Positions 1 through 8,027 of a stretch of DNA of 51,118 bases are shown here, piece after piece. Source of the stretch: JBMOPD01 sp049323615 (GTDB taxonomy: Bacteria; Bacillota; Desulfotomaculia; Desulfotomaculales; Desulfocucumaceae); contig JBMOPD010000048.1 in assembly GCA_049323615.1 (NCBI GenBank), positions 1 through 51,118 on the forward strand, in the 5' to 3' direction. A program made the position numbers and the translations under genes. The notes under the pieces are model-generated. The model had not been told where the DNA came from. It ran no database searches and saw only the letters and a program-made list of their open reading frames with translations. Each line of letters opens with the position of its first letter. Position 1 is the stretch's first letter.

Positions 1-171
1 CAAAAACGGGATAGACAAGCATGATGGGTTCAGATTCTATTGACTTTGCCCGGTGGTGAAGAACCAGTTTTGTCTCAAACCCTATAGCTCAACCGTAAAA
101 ATTTCATTTTTTACCAGCAAAGAACAGCTTAAAAAAAGTTATGCGTCAGCTCTGACCCCGGGCGGTATGCA

Positions 172-201
172 TTGACAATGCCTTTTCGGAAATAATATAA
201 T
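172..201 (+). promoter_or_regulatory. sigma-A-type promoter of trxA
   Basis: A perfect -35 box TTGACA (172-177) and a perfect -10 box TATAAT (196-201) are separated by 18 bp. They sit about 80 bp upstream of the thioredoxin start, with no other gene between them. I see nothing else recognisable in bases 1-171. Confidence 0.75.
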
Positions 202-280
202 AATAGGGATTAGCCCATTTTTTTCTAATTAATATTTTTTGATATGCCGCCATCGGTTAAAAGAAAGGGGGAGAATTTGA

Positions 281-613
281 TTGGCCAGTGATTTGATAAA
301 AAACCTGGGAGATACCAATTTCAAGGATTTCATCTCAACAACCCAGACCCCTGTGCTGGTTGACTTTTGGGCTGACTGGTGCGGCCCGTGCAAGATGATC
401 GCTCCTGTGGTGGAAGAGATAGCCAGTGAGTACCAGGGCAAGGTTCAGGTGGCCAAGGTCAATGTGGATCAAAACCGCGATATACCTGCGGAATTCAAGA
501 TAAGCAGCATACCTACCCTGGTTATGTTCAAGGGTGGAGCCGAGGTGGAGCGGTTTGTAGGTTTCAGAACCAAAAAAGAACTTAAATCGATACTGGACAA
601 ACATGTCGGATAA
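281..613 (+). CDS. trxA: thioredoxin
   Basis: Cytoplasmic thiol-disulfide oxidoreductase of 110 residues, the normal thioredoxin length. The redox motif WCGPC lies at residues 33-37, preceded by the usual VDFWA strand and followed by the cis-proline segment SIPTLVMF. The TTG start is chosen because AAGAAAGGGGGAG lies just upstream (261-273) and the next in-frame start would cut the first strand. It appears to be a single-gene unit between its own promoter (172-201) and a terminator (676-700). A second thioredoxin is encoded at 20696-21013. The two share the active site and the SIPTLVMFK region but differ in their N-termini. The physiological partner (thioredoxin reductase) is not in the window. 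The identification is secure; which of the two copies is the main thioredoxin is unknown. Confidence 0.95.
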   Translation: MASDLIKNLGDTNFKDFISTTQTPVLVDFWADWCGPCKMIAPVVEEIASEYQGKVQVAKVNVDQNRDIPAEFKISSIPTLVMFKGGAEVERFVGFRTKKELKSILDKHVG

Positions 614-938
614 CAGTAAATGCACTGGCCCGCCCGGGGAATTGGCCGTACATAAAAGTTACCTTCATCTTTGATAAAAAAGCGCGCATGCGCTTTTTTT
701 AATGCCCTGAAAAAACATTGTTTCCCCATCTTGCCCGGGGCCTTTTCCCTGACGGAAACTAAAAAAATATTTCCTCTCAGGCGTATTATTTAATTGAGAA
801 AGTGACCATACTATTAGCAAGGTCTTTAAGTACCGTGCACTTTGAAAAGTGCGGGAATAATCTTTATGCGGGCACAGGTGAGTCTTTGCCCGAACAAAAC
901 GTTGCATTTACAAATAATTGATCAGGGGAGGTGAAAAC
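614..938. other. intergenic region after trxA
   Basis: This 325-base stretch holds the trxA terminator (676-700) and a short hairpin near 836-852 (GCACTT/AAGTGC). No ORF with a ribosome binding site was found. The hairpin may belong to the leader of the next gene; nothing else is recognisable. Confidence 0.4.
676..700 (+). terminator. rho-independent terminator of trxA
   Basis: Perfect inverted repeat AAAAAAGCGC (676-685), loop GCAT, GCGCTTTTTT (690-699), with one more T. The A-tract and T-run make it potentially bidirectional. Confidence 0.8.
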
Positions 939-1211
939 ATGGTAGGCACTCCATTGGCAGACTACTTCCTGAAGGTCAATGACCGTCTGCCGGATGAGGC
1001 GGAAAGGGTGTTGCTGGCGCTGGTGGACCAGGGGAGTATGAACAAAGAGGAACTTTCCCTCACCGCAAAGGTGAAAAGGGCGGTGCTGGACCACGTGGTA
1101 ATGCAGCTTTACGCACTGGGCCTGGTAGAGGTATCCACCGAGGGTAAAAGTAAAATATGCAGTCTTACAAGGTTGGGAGATGAGTTTCTTTCCCTGATCA
1201 AGGCCGGTTGA
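939..1211 (+). CDS. small winged-helix-like protein, hypothetical
   Basis: A 90-residue protein. The ATG at 939 is preferred over a TTG at 918 because AGGGGAGGTG (924-933) sits 5-6 bases before it. The pattern is that of a winged-helix domain of the MarR or archaeal-type kind. Helices around residues 1-30 and 37-45 (MNKEELSLTAKV) are followed by a recognition-like helix (AVLDHVVMQLYALGLVEV) and a short wing (STEGKSKICSLTRLGDEFL). There is no effector domain, so if it binds DNA it is probably a minimal regulator. It is monocistronic, with its stop codon inside the following terminator hairpin. The family assignment is inferred from pattern only, and the target is unknown. Confidence 0.7.
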   Translation: MVGTPLADYFLKVNDRLPDEAERVLLALVDQGSMNKEELSLTAKVKRAVLDHVVMQLYALGLVEVSTEGKSKICSLTRLGDEFLSLIKAG

Positions 1212-1227
1212 AAGAACCGGCCTTTTT
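1200..1227 (+). terminator. terminator overlapping the stop codon of the winged-helix gene
   Basis: AAGGCCGGTT (1200-1209), loop GAAAG, AACCGGCCTTTTTG. The TGA stop (1209-1211) lies in the hairpin itself. Confidence 0.8.
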
Positions 1228-1349
1228 GTCTAACCCCTGATCCCTGACCTGCATATCCCCGATTGAAACAGCTTTTCCAAATAAAAAAGTACGGATATAA
1301 TGTCTGTAGGTTCAACCGAGCTGTATCGTATATTCTTGGGGGGATAGCG

Positions 1350-2681
1350 GTGGGAAATCTTTTTGACCAGGCAAGTCATTCCAGGAAAGCCCCGCTGGCA
1401 GACAGGATACGCCCCCCTGACCTTTCCGCCTTTGAGGAGCAGGAGGGCATCCTTGGTCCCGGCAAACCTCTCAGGAGAGCCATTGAAAATGACAGCCTGG
1501 GTTCCATCATCCTCCACGGGCCTCCCGGCACCGGAAAAACAACCCTGGCCAGGATTATCGCCGGGATGACCAAATCCCATTTTGAAACGGTTAACGCCGT
1601 CATGGCCGGAGTGGCGGATATCCGCAGGGTGGTGCAGGAAGCCCGGGAAAGGCGTTCGCTTTATGGCGAGGGAACAATACTGTTTATTGATGAAATACAC
1701 CGCTTCAACAAAGCCCAGCAGGACGCGCTGCTTCCCTTTGTGGAAAACGGGCTGATTACGCTGATCGGGTCCACCACCGAAAACCCGCTTTTTACAGTTA
1801 ACCGGCCCTTGCTGAGCAGGTCCCGCCTCTTCAGGCTGGAGCCCCTGTCGGTGGATGCCCTGCTCAGGGTGATGAAAAGGGCGCTGGCCGACAGGGAAAA
1901 CGGCCTGGGGCAGTATAAAACCGAATTTGAACCCGGGGCGCTGGAATACATTGCTTCCAACGCCAACGGCGACGCCAGGGGGGCGCTGAACTGCCTGGAA
2001 CTGGCGGTGATGACCACTCCTCCCCGGGAAGACGGTGTACGCTGCATAACGCTTTCCGCCGCCAGGGAATCCTGCGGGGGCAGGATCCTGCAGTTTAACC
2101 GTGAGGACGAGCACTATCACGTAATATCAGCATTTATCAAGAGCATGCGCGGGTCCGACCCCCAGGCCACGCTCTACTGGCTTGCCCGCCTGATTTATGC
2201 CGGGGAGGACCCGGAATTCATCTGCCGCCGGATAATGATCCATGCCGCCGAGGACGTGGGGCTGGCCGATCCCAGGGCGCTGGTGGTGGCCGCGGCGGCC
2301 GCCCAGGCAGTGGAAAGGGTGGGGCTTCCCGAGGCCAGGATCATTATGGCCGAGGCCGCCCTGTACGTGGCCCTGGCGCCCAAGAGCAATTCGGTGGTGA
2401 TGGCCATCGACAACGCCATGAAGGCCGTGGAGGACCGGGTGACCGGGGCCGTGCCGGAGCACCTGAGGGATTCCAGCTATTTTCAGCTGGAAAGGATTGC
2501 CGGCAGTAAAAAGACCAATAATTACAAGTATCCGCATGACTATGAGGGACATTACGTGCAGCAGCAGTACCTGCCGGACAATCTGCGGGGGAAGGAATTT
2601 TACTTTCCTTCCGGCAGCGGCGAGGAGAAGGCCGTCAAGGAGAAGTTGGACAAGCTGAAAAAACCGGGGATTGGGGATTAG
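1350..2681 (+). CDS. rarA: replication-associated recombination protein A (RarA/MgsA-type AAA+ ATPase)
   Basis: AAA+ ATPase of 443 residues that acts at stalled replication forks and single-strand gaps. Visible motifs are Walker A GPPGTGKT, Walker B ILFIDEIHRFNK, sensor-1 LIGSTTENP, an arginine-finger region LLSRSRLFRLEPL, and the C-terminal MgsA domain with YKYPHDYEGHYVQQQYLP, typical of the family. The reading frame is open from 1263, but the GTG at 1350 follows a GGGGGG stretch (1338-1343) and gives MGNLFDQ, matching the usual short N-terminus (M-x-LF...). In Firmicutes rarA often lies next to the Rrf2/IscR-cysteine desulfurase genes, as here. It is transcribed alone, since a clear promoter separates it from iscR. 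Confidence 0.93.
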   Translation: MGNLFDQASHSRKAPLADRIRPPDLSAFEEQEGILGPGKPLRRAIENDSLGSIILHGPPGTGKTTLARIIAGMTKSHFETVNAVMAGVADIRRVVQEARERRSLYGEGTILFIDEIHRFNKAQQDALLPFVENGLITLIGSTTENPLFTVNRPLLSRSRLFRLEPLSVDALLRVMKRALADRENGLGQYKTEFEPGALEYIASNANGDARGALNCLELAVMTTPPREDGVRCITLSAARESCGGRILQFNREDEHYHVISAFIKSMRGSDPQATLYWLARLIYAGEDPEFICRRIMIHAAEDVGLADPRALVVAAAAAQAVERVGLPEARIIMAEAALYVALAPKSNSVVMAIDNAMKAVEDRVTGAVPEHLRDSSYFQLERIAGSKKTNNYKYPHDYEGHYVQQQYLPDNLRGKEFYFPSGSGEEKAVKEKLDKLKKPGIGD

Positions 2682-2699
2682 TGACGGCTTAATTTCTAG

Positions 2700-2777
2700 T
2701 AAAACAGTCGGATTTAATATTGACTATGATTCCGGGCCGTGCTATCATAGTTTTAAAGTAATTCCGACTAAAACAGT
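2700..2777 (+). promoter_or_regulatory. iscR promoter with two copies of a TAAAACAGT box
   Basis: -35 TTGACT (2720-2725), 17 bp, -10 TATCAT (2743-2748). The sequence TAAAACAGT occurs at 2700-2708, upstream of the promoter, and again at 2769-2777, downstream of the expected start site. The second copy lies in an imperfect palindrome beginning ATTCCGACT and ending AACAGTATGAAT. Rrf2-family regulators commonly control their own operon, so these are proposed IscR operators. The assignment is inference. Confidence 0.6.
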
Positions 2778-2800
2778 ATGAATTAAATGGAGGTGGGGGA

Positions 2801-3238
2801 TTGCGGCTTTCAACCAGAGGACATTACGGCCTCAAGGCCATGTTTGATCTGGCGCAGCATTACGGGGCCGGCCCCATTCCTCTGAAAAGTGTGGCCGAAA
2901 GGCAGAACATATCCGGGCATTACCTGGAACAGTTAATTGCCGTATTGCGTAAGGGTGGCCTGGTGAAGAGTGTGCGGGGATCCCGGGGCGGATATGTCCT
3001 GGCCCGTTCTCCCGGGGAGATCCGGGTGGGTGACGTTATCCGCATAGTGGAGGGGCCCATCGCTCCGGTGGAGTGTGTCAGCGAATTTAAAACGGCGGAA
3101 TGCGACCAGGCGGACTCCTGCATTACCAGAACCGTCTGGGCAAAGGTCCGCGACAGCATCGCCCAGGTTATGGATTCCATCACCCTGGCCGACATGTGCC
3201 GGGAAGAAGAGGAAAGAAGTCGCCAGGACAGGGAATAA
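2801..3238 (+). CDS. iscR: Rrf2-family transcriptional regulator, IscR type
   Basis: A 145-residue winged-helix regulator of Fe-S cluster biogenesis. The N-terminal MRLSTRGHYGLKAM and the HTH segment RQNISGHYLEQLIAVLRKGGLVKSVRG are diagnostic for Rrf2. Three cysteines (92, 101, 107) form the cluster-binding loop (C-x8-C-x5-C), so a 2Fe-2S-sensing IscR is more likely than the cysteine-metabolism regulator CymR, which lacks them. The spacing differs slightly from the C-x5-C-x5-C of E. coli. TTG start after GGAGGTGGGG (2789-2798). It heads the unit iscR-iscS-iscU and probably represses it through the boxes at 2700-2777 when clusters are plentiful. Confidence 0.9.
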   Translation: MRLSTRGHYGLKAMFDLAQHYGAGPIPLKSVAERQNISGHYLEQLIAVLRKGGLVKSVRGSRGGYVLARSPGEIRVGDVIRIVEGPIAPVECVSEFKTAECDQADSCITRTVWAKVRDSIAQVMDSITLADMCREEEERSRQDRE

Positions 3239-3275
3239 TAGAAACGGTCCATTGAAAATGTGAGGAGGAAATACA

Positions 3276-4502
3276 GTGCGCAGGGTTTACTTCGACCACA
3301 GCGCCACCACGCCGGTCCGGCCGGAGGTGGCCGAGGCAATGTGCAAGTTCCTGAAAGAAAATTTCGGCAACCCCACCAGCCTGCACAGTTTCGGGCGGCA
3401 GGCCAGAAAAGAAGTTGAGGAGGCCAGGGAAAAAGTAGCCCGGGCCATCGGCGCCGCCCCCAACGAAATAGTTTTTACCAGCGGGGGCACCGAAGCCGAC
3501 AACATGGCTATTCACGGGGTGGCCTATTCCAATAGAAACAAGGGTAACCACATCATCACATCGGCGGTTGAACACCACGCCGTGCTGAATACCGTCAAGG
3601 CCCTGGGCAAGGAAGGTTTTACCATAACCATCCTTCCCGTGGACAAATACGGAATGGTCAGCGTTGACGATGTGGCCGCGGCCATTACCGACAAGACAAT
3701 ACTGATCACCATCATGCACGCCAACAACGAGGTGGGCACCATAATGCCCATCAGGGAGATAAGCGAACTGGCCCGGTCCAGGGGAATTATCTTCCACACC
3801 GACGCGGTTCAGAGCTTCGGCAAAATCCCAGTCGATGTCAACGAACTGGGAGTCGACCTGCTCACCGTCTCGGGCCATAAGATATACGGACCCAAAGGGA
3901 TAGGAGCACTTTATATTCGCAAGGGTACCCGCTGGCGCCAGACCCTTTTCCACGGAGGGGCCCAGGAGCGTTTGCGCCGGGCCGGCACTGAAAACACGCC
4001 GGGCATTATCGCCCTCGGGGCGGCGGCTGAACTGGCGGCGGCCAACCTGGAGCGGGAAAGCGCATACCTTGCCGGGCTGAGGGACAGGTTAATCAGGGAA
4101 GTGACGGAAAAAATAAGCCATGTCAAGCTGACCGGGCACCCCGCCCAGAGGCTGCCCAACCACGCCAGCTTTACCTTTGAGTTTATCGAGGGCGAGTCAA
4201 TGCTGCTGAGCCTGGACATGAAGGGAATCGCGGCTTCCAGCGGGTCAGCCTGCACCTCGGGGTCCCTGGAGCCCTCCCACGTGCTGCTGGCCATGGGTAT
4301 ACCCCATGAAGTTGCCCACGGGTCCATCCGCATAACCCTTGGGATTGACAACAAGCCGGAGGATATAACCTATTTCATGGAAGTAATGCCTCCCATTGTG
4401 GAAAGGCTGCGGGCCATGTCTCCCCTGGACCAGGAAACCGAATTCAGTATGAATTCCGACTGCTCCCTGTGCAAGGTGAGCGGGTCGTGCAGCAGGGTGT
4501 AG
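3276..4502 (+). CDS. iscS: cysteine desulfurase (IscS/NifS family)
   Basis: PLP enzyme converting cysteine to alanine and an enzyme-bound persulfide, the sulfur donor for IscU and MnmA. It has 408 residues. The PLP lysine is K202 in SGHKIYGPKG, and the catalytic loop cysteine is C326 in SSGSACTSGS. The N-terminal FDHSATTPVRPEV is typical. GTG start 6 bases after GAGGAGG-type sequence (3262-3268). The C-terminal tail extends past the usual end and finishes with C-x2-C-x5-C within its last 13 residues, a possible metal or persulfide relay. It lies 38 bp after iscR and 68 bp before iscU. Confidence 0.95.
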   Translation: MRRVYFDHSATTPVRPEVAEAMCKFLKENFGNPTSLHSFGRQARKEVEEAREKVARAIGAAPNEIVFTSGGTEADNMAIHGVAYSNRNKGNHIITSAVEHHAVLNTVKALGKEGFTITILPVDKYGMVSVDDVAAAITDKTILITIMHANNEVGTIMPIREISELARSRGIIFHTDAVQSFGKIPVDVNELGVDLLTVSGHKIYGPKGIGALYIRKGTRWRQTLFHGGAQERLRRAGTENTPGIIALGAAAELAAANLERESAYLAGLRDRLIREVTEKISHVKLTGHPAQRLPNHASFTFEFIEGESMLLSLDMKGIAASSGSACTSGSLEPSHVLLAMGIPHEVAHGSIRITLGIDNKPEDITYFMEVMPPIVERLRAMSPLDQETEFSMNSDCSLCKVSGSCSRV

Positions 4503-4570
4503 CGGGCTTCGTACCGAAAATATATTTTGATTAGGCAGATTTGATAAAAACCAACGGGAGGCCGGAATTT

Positions 4571-4942
4571 ATGTACAGTGAAAAGGTGATGGACCACTTC
4601 GAAAATCCCAGGAATGTAGGGGAGATTCCTGATGCGGACGGTGTGGGCCAGGTCGGCAATCCCTCCTGTGGGGATATAATGAGAATTTATCTTAAAATTA
4701 AGGATAACGTCATCGAGGATGTAAAATTCAAAACCTTCGGCTGCGGGGCGGCCATCGCCACCAGCAGCATGGTTACCGAGATGGTGAAGGGGAAGACCCT
4801 CGATGAGGCCTTGAAGATAAGCAACAAACAGGTGGCCGAGGCGCTGGACGGGCTGCCCCCCCAGAAAATGCACTGCTCGAACCTGGCGGCCGACGCCCTC
4901 CATGCCGCCATAGAGGACTATAAATCCAGGCAAAAAAAATAA
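4571..4942 (+). CDS. iscU: Fe-S cluster assembly scaffold IscU/NifU-like
   Basis: A 123-residue scaffold on which new 2Fe-2S and 4Fe-4S clusters are built. The three ligand cysteines are C33 (NPSCGD, with D35), C58 (FGCGAA) and C102 (MHCSNLA). The ATG at 4571 is preferred over an upstream in-frame ATT/TTG region because MYSEKVMDHFENPRNVG is the family N-terminus and GGGAGG lies at 4555-4560. The LPPQK motif before C102, the HscA recognition site in proteobacteria, is present as GLPPQKMHC. No hscA, hscB or ferredoxin gene follows, which is usual for Clostridia-type isc operons. Confidence 0.95.
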   Translation: MYSEKVMDHFENPRNVGEIPDADGVGQVGNPSCGDIMRIYLKIKDNVIEDVKFKTFGCGAAIATSSMVTEMVKGKTLDEALKISNKQVAEALDGLPPQKMHCSNLAADALHAAIEDYKSRQKK

Positions 4943-4973
4943 TCGTCTGGAAAAAACGGCTTATAAATTAACC

Positions 4974-4997
4974 GCTGACAGCTGACGGCTGACAGCT
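4974..4997. repeat. CTGACAGCTGAC-type intergenic repeat, copy 1
   Basis: Short overlapping units of CTGACRGCTGAC just upstream of the mnmA ribosome binding site. Similar strings lie just upstream of other genes: 6783-6853, around 11192-11205, and 20661-20676. Confidence 0.6.
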
Positions 4998-5013
4998 ATT
5001 TAGGGTGGATGCG

Positions 5014-6105
5014 TTGAGTTCGGTTAAAAAGGTTATTGTGGCCATGAGCGGCGGGGTGGACAGTTCTGTTACCGCCGCCCTTTTGCTTGAAAAGGGTTAT
5101 GAAGTGATCGGGGTGACCATGCAGATCTGGGATCCCGGAGTGACCGAGGTGGCCGGGGACCACGTGGGCTGCTGCTCCCTGTCGGCCGTCGAGGACGCCA
5201 GGCGGGTGGCCCACCGGCTGAACATACCCTATTACGTGATGAACTTCCGGCAGGCCTTTGAAGAAAAAGTGATAGACTATTTTGTCCGGGAGTACCTCGG
5301 CGGCAGGACGCCAAACCCCTGCATCGCCTGCAACAGGTACATAAAGTTTGAGCTGCTGCTGCAAAAGGCCCTGGCCCTGGGGGCCGACTACGTGGCCACC
5401 GGCCACTACGCCAGGCTTTACCGGGACGAGGGGCTAAACAGGTATGTGATAAAAAGGGCGGTGGACAGGAAGAAGGACCAGACCTACGTGCTGTTCAACA
5501 TGACCCAGGGCCAGATTGCCCGCACCCTGATGCCGCTGGGGGACTACACCAAGGACCAGGTGCGCCGGATGGCGGCCGAGCGGGGCCTGGCCACGGCGGA
5601 AAAGCCGGAAAGCCAGGAAATTTGCTTTGTGGTGGATGATGACTATACCCGTTTTATAGAAGAGAGGGCCGGCGGGGAAGTCAGGCCCGGCCCCTTTGTG
5701 GACCGGGCGGGCAATGTCCTGGGGACCCACCGGGGGATCCCCTATTATACCATCGGGCAGCGCCGGGGCCTGGGCATCGCGGCGGGGTACAGGCTGTACG
5801 TGGTCGACATAGACCCGGAGCGCAACGCCGTGGTGCTGGGCACCGGGGAGGAGCTGTTGTCGCCCGGGCTGGAGGCCGGAGACAACAATTTCATCCCCTT
5901 CGACCGGCTGGAGGGACCCCTGCGGGTTGAGGCCCAGATACGCTATAACGGCCGGCCGGAGCCGGCCGTCATTTCCCCCCTGGAGGGCGGCCGGGTGAAG
6001 GTGGCCTTCGACCGGCCCCAGCGGGCCGTCACCCCCGGCCAGGCGGTAGTCTACTACCAGGGGGATATACTTGTAGGCGGAGGGACTATAGAGAGCAGGT
6101 ACTAA
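5014..6105 (+). CDS. mnmA: tRNA-specific 2-thiouridylase MnmA
   Basis: ATP-dependent enzyme thiolating U34 of Lys, Glu and Gln tRNAs with sulfur derived from IscS. It has 363 residues from the TTG at 5014. A GTG at 5005 is in frame, but AGGGTGG (5002-5008) overlaps that GTG and is ideally placed for the TTG. The PP-loop is SGGVDSS (12-18). The catalytic pair is C103 (NPCIACN) and C204 (QEICFV). The C-terminal beta-barrel has TIGQRRGLGI. It follows iscU by about 70 bp and fits functionally as a consumer of IscS sulfur. Confidence 0.95.
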   Translation: MSSVKKVIVAMSGGVDSSVTAALLLEKGYEVIGVTMQIWDPGVTEVAGDHVGCCSLSAVEDARRVAHRLNIPYYVMNFRQAFEEKVIDYFVREYLGGRTPNPCIACNRYIKFELLLQKALALGADYVATGHYARLYRDEGLNRYVIKRAVDRKKDQTYVLFNMTQGQIARTLMPLGDYTKDQVRRMAAERGLATAEKPESQEICFVVDDDYTRFIEERAGGEVRPGPFVDRAGNVLGTHRGIPYYTIGQRRGLGIAAGYRLYVVDIDPERNAVVLGTGEELLSPGLEAGDNNFIPFDRLEGPLRVEAQIRYNGRPEPAVISPLEGGRVKVAFDRPQRAVTPGQAVVYYQGDILVGGGTIESRY

Positions 6106-6331
6106 AATTCCCCTCATCGTTGAAATCAAGTAGATTATATCACCTGACCATCATTTATACTATTATTTCCAGATATTTTTTGGAGAACTGCCCCGTTGTT
6201 ACACCCGCCATTCTTTAGTTTCTTGAGTGCTTTCAAATACGTTTCAATAGGTGGTGCGCGGGAACGCGCATTTTTTGGTTTTTATACGGTTATAATATTC
6301 TTCATGAATCATTCGCGGGAGGCGGTATTTT

Positions 6332-6505
6332 TTGATTTGCCCCGTATGTGGCGGCAAAGCCACCGGCAAGGTCGGCCTGGACCAGTATTACTGCTGGGAC
6401 TGCTGTGTTGAGTACAGGATTAACAAGGAAGGGGTTCAGATATACGAGGTGGCCGAGGACGGGAGTCTGGTGGCCTTTGACCCGCACAATGAATTTCTTC
6501 TCTAA
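6332..6505 (+). CDS. small zinc-ribbon-like protein, hypothetical
   Basis: A 57-residue frame too short for usual size cut-offs. It starts with TTG at 6332, nine bases after GGGAGG (6317-6322). The N-terminus has two cysteine knuckles, MICPVCGG and YYCWDCCVEY, a zinc-ribbon or rubredoxin-like arrangement. A short mixed alpha/beta tail (VQIYEVAEDGSLVAFD) follows. Codon use (GTC, GGC, CTG) matches the flanking GC-rich genes, and TAA ends the frame cleanly. A 71-residue frame read across the same DNA in another phase (6196-6411) is probably its shadow. Function unknown; it may be co-transcribed with the next small gene. Confidence 0.7.
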   Translation: MICPVCGGKATGKVGLDQYYCWDCCVEYRINKEGVQIYEVAEDGSLVAFDPHNEFLL

Positions 6506-6561
6506 AACGGCATGTTTGTATATCAAATGTGATTTAAGAAATCCGGGGGGTGTACCAGTAT

Positions 6562-6753
6562 ATGCGCAGCTTTTTAAAGGGTATTTTGGCCGGTACTCTG
6601 CTGGGGGCTTTGGCCGGCTCATTCATGAAACCCAGCCGGAAACCGGAACTGAGGGATTTGATGCACATGGCCGACGGGACGGAAATTAAAAAGAAGACCG
6701 GAAAAGTAATCAAGGGCGTGGTCAGGTCAATGGATAAAATGATGAAGAAGTGA
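6562..6753 (+). CDS. YtxH-like small protein
   Basis: A 63-residue protein. ATG 6562 follows GGGGGG (6545-6550). An in-frame GTG at 6550 overlaps that ribosome binding site and is less likely. A glycine-zipper hydrophobic segment (residues 5-22, GILAGTLLGALAGSF) is followed by a highly basic amphipathic part ending KMMKK. This matches the general look of YtxH/gas-vesicle-GvpP-like proteins, but the assignment is by pattern only. A terminator lies directly after it. Confidence 0.65.
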   Translation: MRSFLKGILAGTLLGALAGSFMKPSRKPELRDLMHMADGTEIKKKTGKVIKGVVRSMDKMMKK

Positions 6754-6776
6754 GGGTGACCTCACTTTTCTTCTTA
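6748..6776 (+). terminator. terminator after the YtxH-like gene
   Basis: AAGTGAGG (6748-6755), loop GTGA, CCTCACTT followed by TTCTTCTT. The stop codon TGA is in the hairpin. Confidence 0.7.
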
Positions 6777-6782
6777 CTTAAT

Positions 6783-6853
6783 ACCTGACGGCCTGCCTGA
6801 CAGATAACTAAAGTCAGATGTCTTACGACTGACGGCCGACGACCGACGACTGA
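6783..6853. repeat. degenerate CTGAC/CTGACGGC intergenic repeat, copy 2
   Basis: Several loosely repeated CTGACGG, CTGACAG and CGACGAC units fill the gap before the AI-2E family gene. They resemble the strings at 4974-4997 and 20661-20676. Confidence 0.5.
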
Positions 6854-6870
6854 TATGGCAGGTGGATGAG

Positions 6871-7908
6871 TTGCCGGGGTGGAATAACAGGAAGAATTAC
6901 AGAAGGGCATTTATCGTCCTCCTGGTTATACTGGCCCTGTATGGAATATTTCTGGTCAGGGAAATACTGGTCTCGTTCCTGCTGGCCGGGATGCTGGCCT
7001 ACCTCTTCAACCCGCTGGTGGATAGGCTGGAAAGCAGGGGGACCGGCCGTACCGGGGCCATCCTCCTGGTATACGCAGCGGCCGCCATAATTGCCACGGC
7101 CACCGCGCTGTACGGCGTTCCCCGCATGGTGGGGCAGTTGAACAGCCTGGTGGTGGCCATCCCTGCTTACACCGTACAGGTGCAGAAAATCAGCCAGGAT
7201 ATAGATTCCCGGTACGCCAGGGCCGGCCTGCCGCAGGAAATGAAAAAAATTATTGACGGCCGGATAAACTGGCTTGAGGAGAGGGTGCTGGCGCTGGTGA
7301 ACCGGGTTATATCGGGCATTGTGAGCCTGCTGGGCCAGCTTTTCAGCATACTGCTGGCCCCGGTGCTGGCTTTTTACATGCTCCGGGATTTCTCCCGGTT
7401 CAAGGAGGACTTCTTTTCAGTGGTGCCCCACCGGTGGCAGAATGAAGTGGTTATCCTGGCCGGGGAAATAAACAGGGTGCTGGACAGCTACATAAGGGGA
7501 TACCTTCTGGTCTGCCTGATCGTGGGTGTCCTTACCGGCGCGGCCATGTTCCTTCTGGGCCTTGAGTTTGCTCTCCTCCTGGGGCTGTTTGCCGGCCTCA
7601 CCGAGCTGATTCCCTATTTCGGCCCCTTCATCGGGTTCCTGCCGGCGGTGTCCCTGGCCCTGCTGAAATCCAAGTGGCTGGCCCTCAAGGTGGTGCTGGC
7701 GTTTCTAATCATCCAGCAGCTTGAGGGGAACGTCATTTCGCCTAAAATACTGGGGGACAGGGTGGGCCTTCACCCCCTGGCGGTGATCATGGCGCTCCTG
7801 GTGGCCGGAGAGCTGTTCGGGCTGCCCGGCATGCTGCTGGCGGTGCCTGCGGCGGCAATATTAAGGATATTGATTGCCTTTACCTGGCAGAAGCTCAAAT
7901 TAAATTGA
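6871..7908 (+). CDS. AI-2E family transporter (PerM/YdbI-like membrane protein)
   Basis: Integral membrane protein of 345 residues with about seven to eight hydrophobic segments. Two are at the N-terminus (FIVLLVILALYGIF...LVSFLLAGMLAYLFNPL), then comes a hydrophilic middle, then a dense C-terminal cluster. Family marks are the early PLVDRLE, the central VLAFYMLRDF, GLTELIPYFGPFIGFLPA and the late GNVISPKILGDRVGLHPLAV. TTG 6871 follows AGGTGG (6860-6865). GTG 6862 is in frame but lacks a ribosome binding site. In Firmicutes this gene often sits just before alaS, as here. Members export diverse substrates or act as ion antiporters; the substrate here cannot be told. Confidence 0.9.
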   Translation: MPGWNNRKNYRRAFIVLLVILALYGIFLVREILVSFLLAGMLAYLFNPLVDRLESRGTGRTGAILLVYAAAAIIATATALYGVPRMVGQLNSLVVAIPAYTVQVQKISQDIDSRYARAGLPQEMKKIIDGRINWLEERVLALVNRVISGIVSLLGQLFSILLAPVLAFYMLRDFSRFKEDFFSVVPHRWQNEVVILAGEINRVLDSYIRGYLLVCLIVGVLTGAAMFLLGLEFALLLGLFAGLTELIPYFGPFIGFLPAVSLALLKSKWLALKVVLAFLIIQQLEGNVISPKILGDRVGLHPLAVIMALLVAGELFGLPGMLLAVPAAAILRILIAFTWQKLKLN

Positions 7909-7936
7909 GCGGGCCGGGACATAGTATAACCGAACC

Positions 7937-7965
7937 TTGACACTGTATGATTGTATTTGTATAAT
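7937..7965 (+). promoter_or_regulatory. consensus sigma-A promoter of alaS
   Basis: TTGACA (7937-7942), 17 bp, TATAAT (7960-7965), a perfect consensus promoter. No T-box antiterminator fits: the leader is only about 55 nt and lacks the T-box sequence. Confidence 0.85.
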
Positions 7966-8027
7966 TATACCGCACAAAATAGTAAATGGAAAAATAAGGA
8001 ACATTGTGTCTGGGGTGAATTTGAAAG

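Noticed and set aside
1230..2120. 296-codon minus-strand open frame
   Set aside because: Antisense to rarA; no family pattern.
6196..6411. 71-codon frame with hydrophobic start
   Set aside because: Overlaps the better supported zinc-ribbon gene in another phase; no ribosome binding site.
7909..8027. T-box riboswitch ahead of alaS
   Set aside because: The leader from the consensus promoter is only about 55 nt, and no T-box sequence or antiterminator is present.
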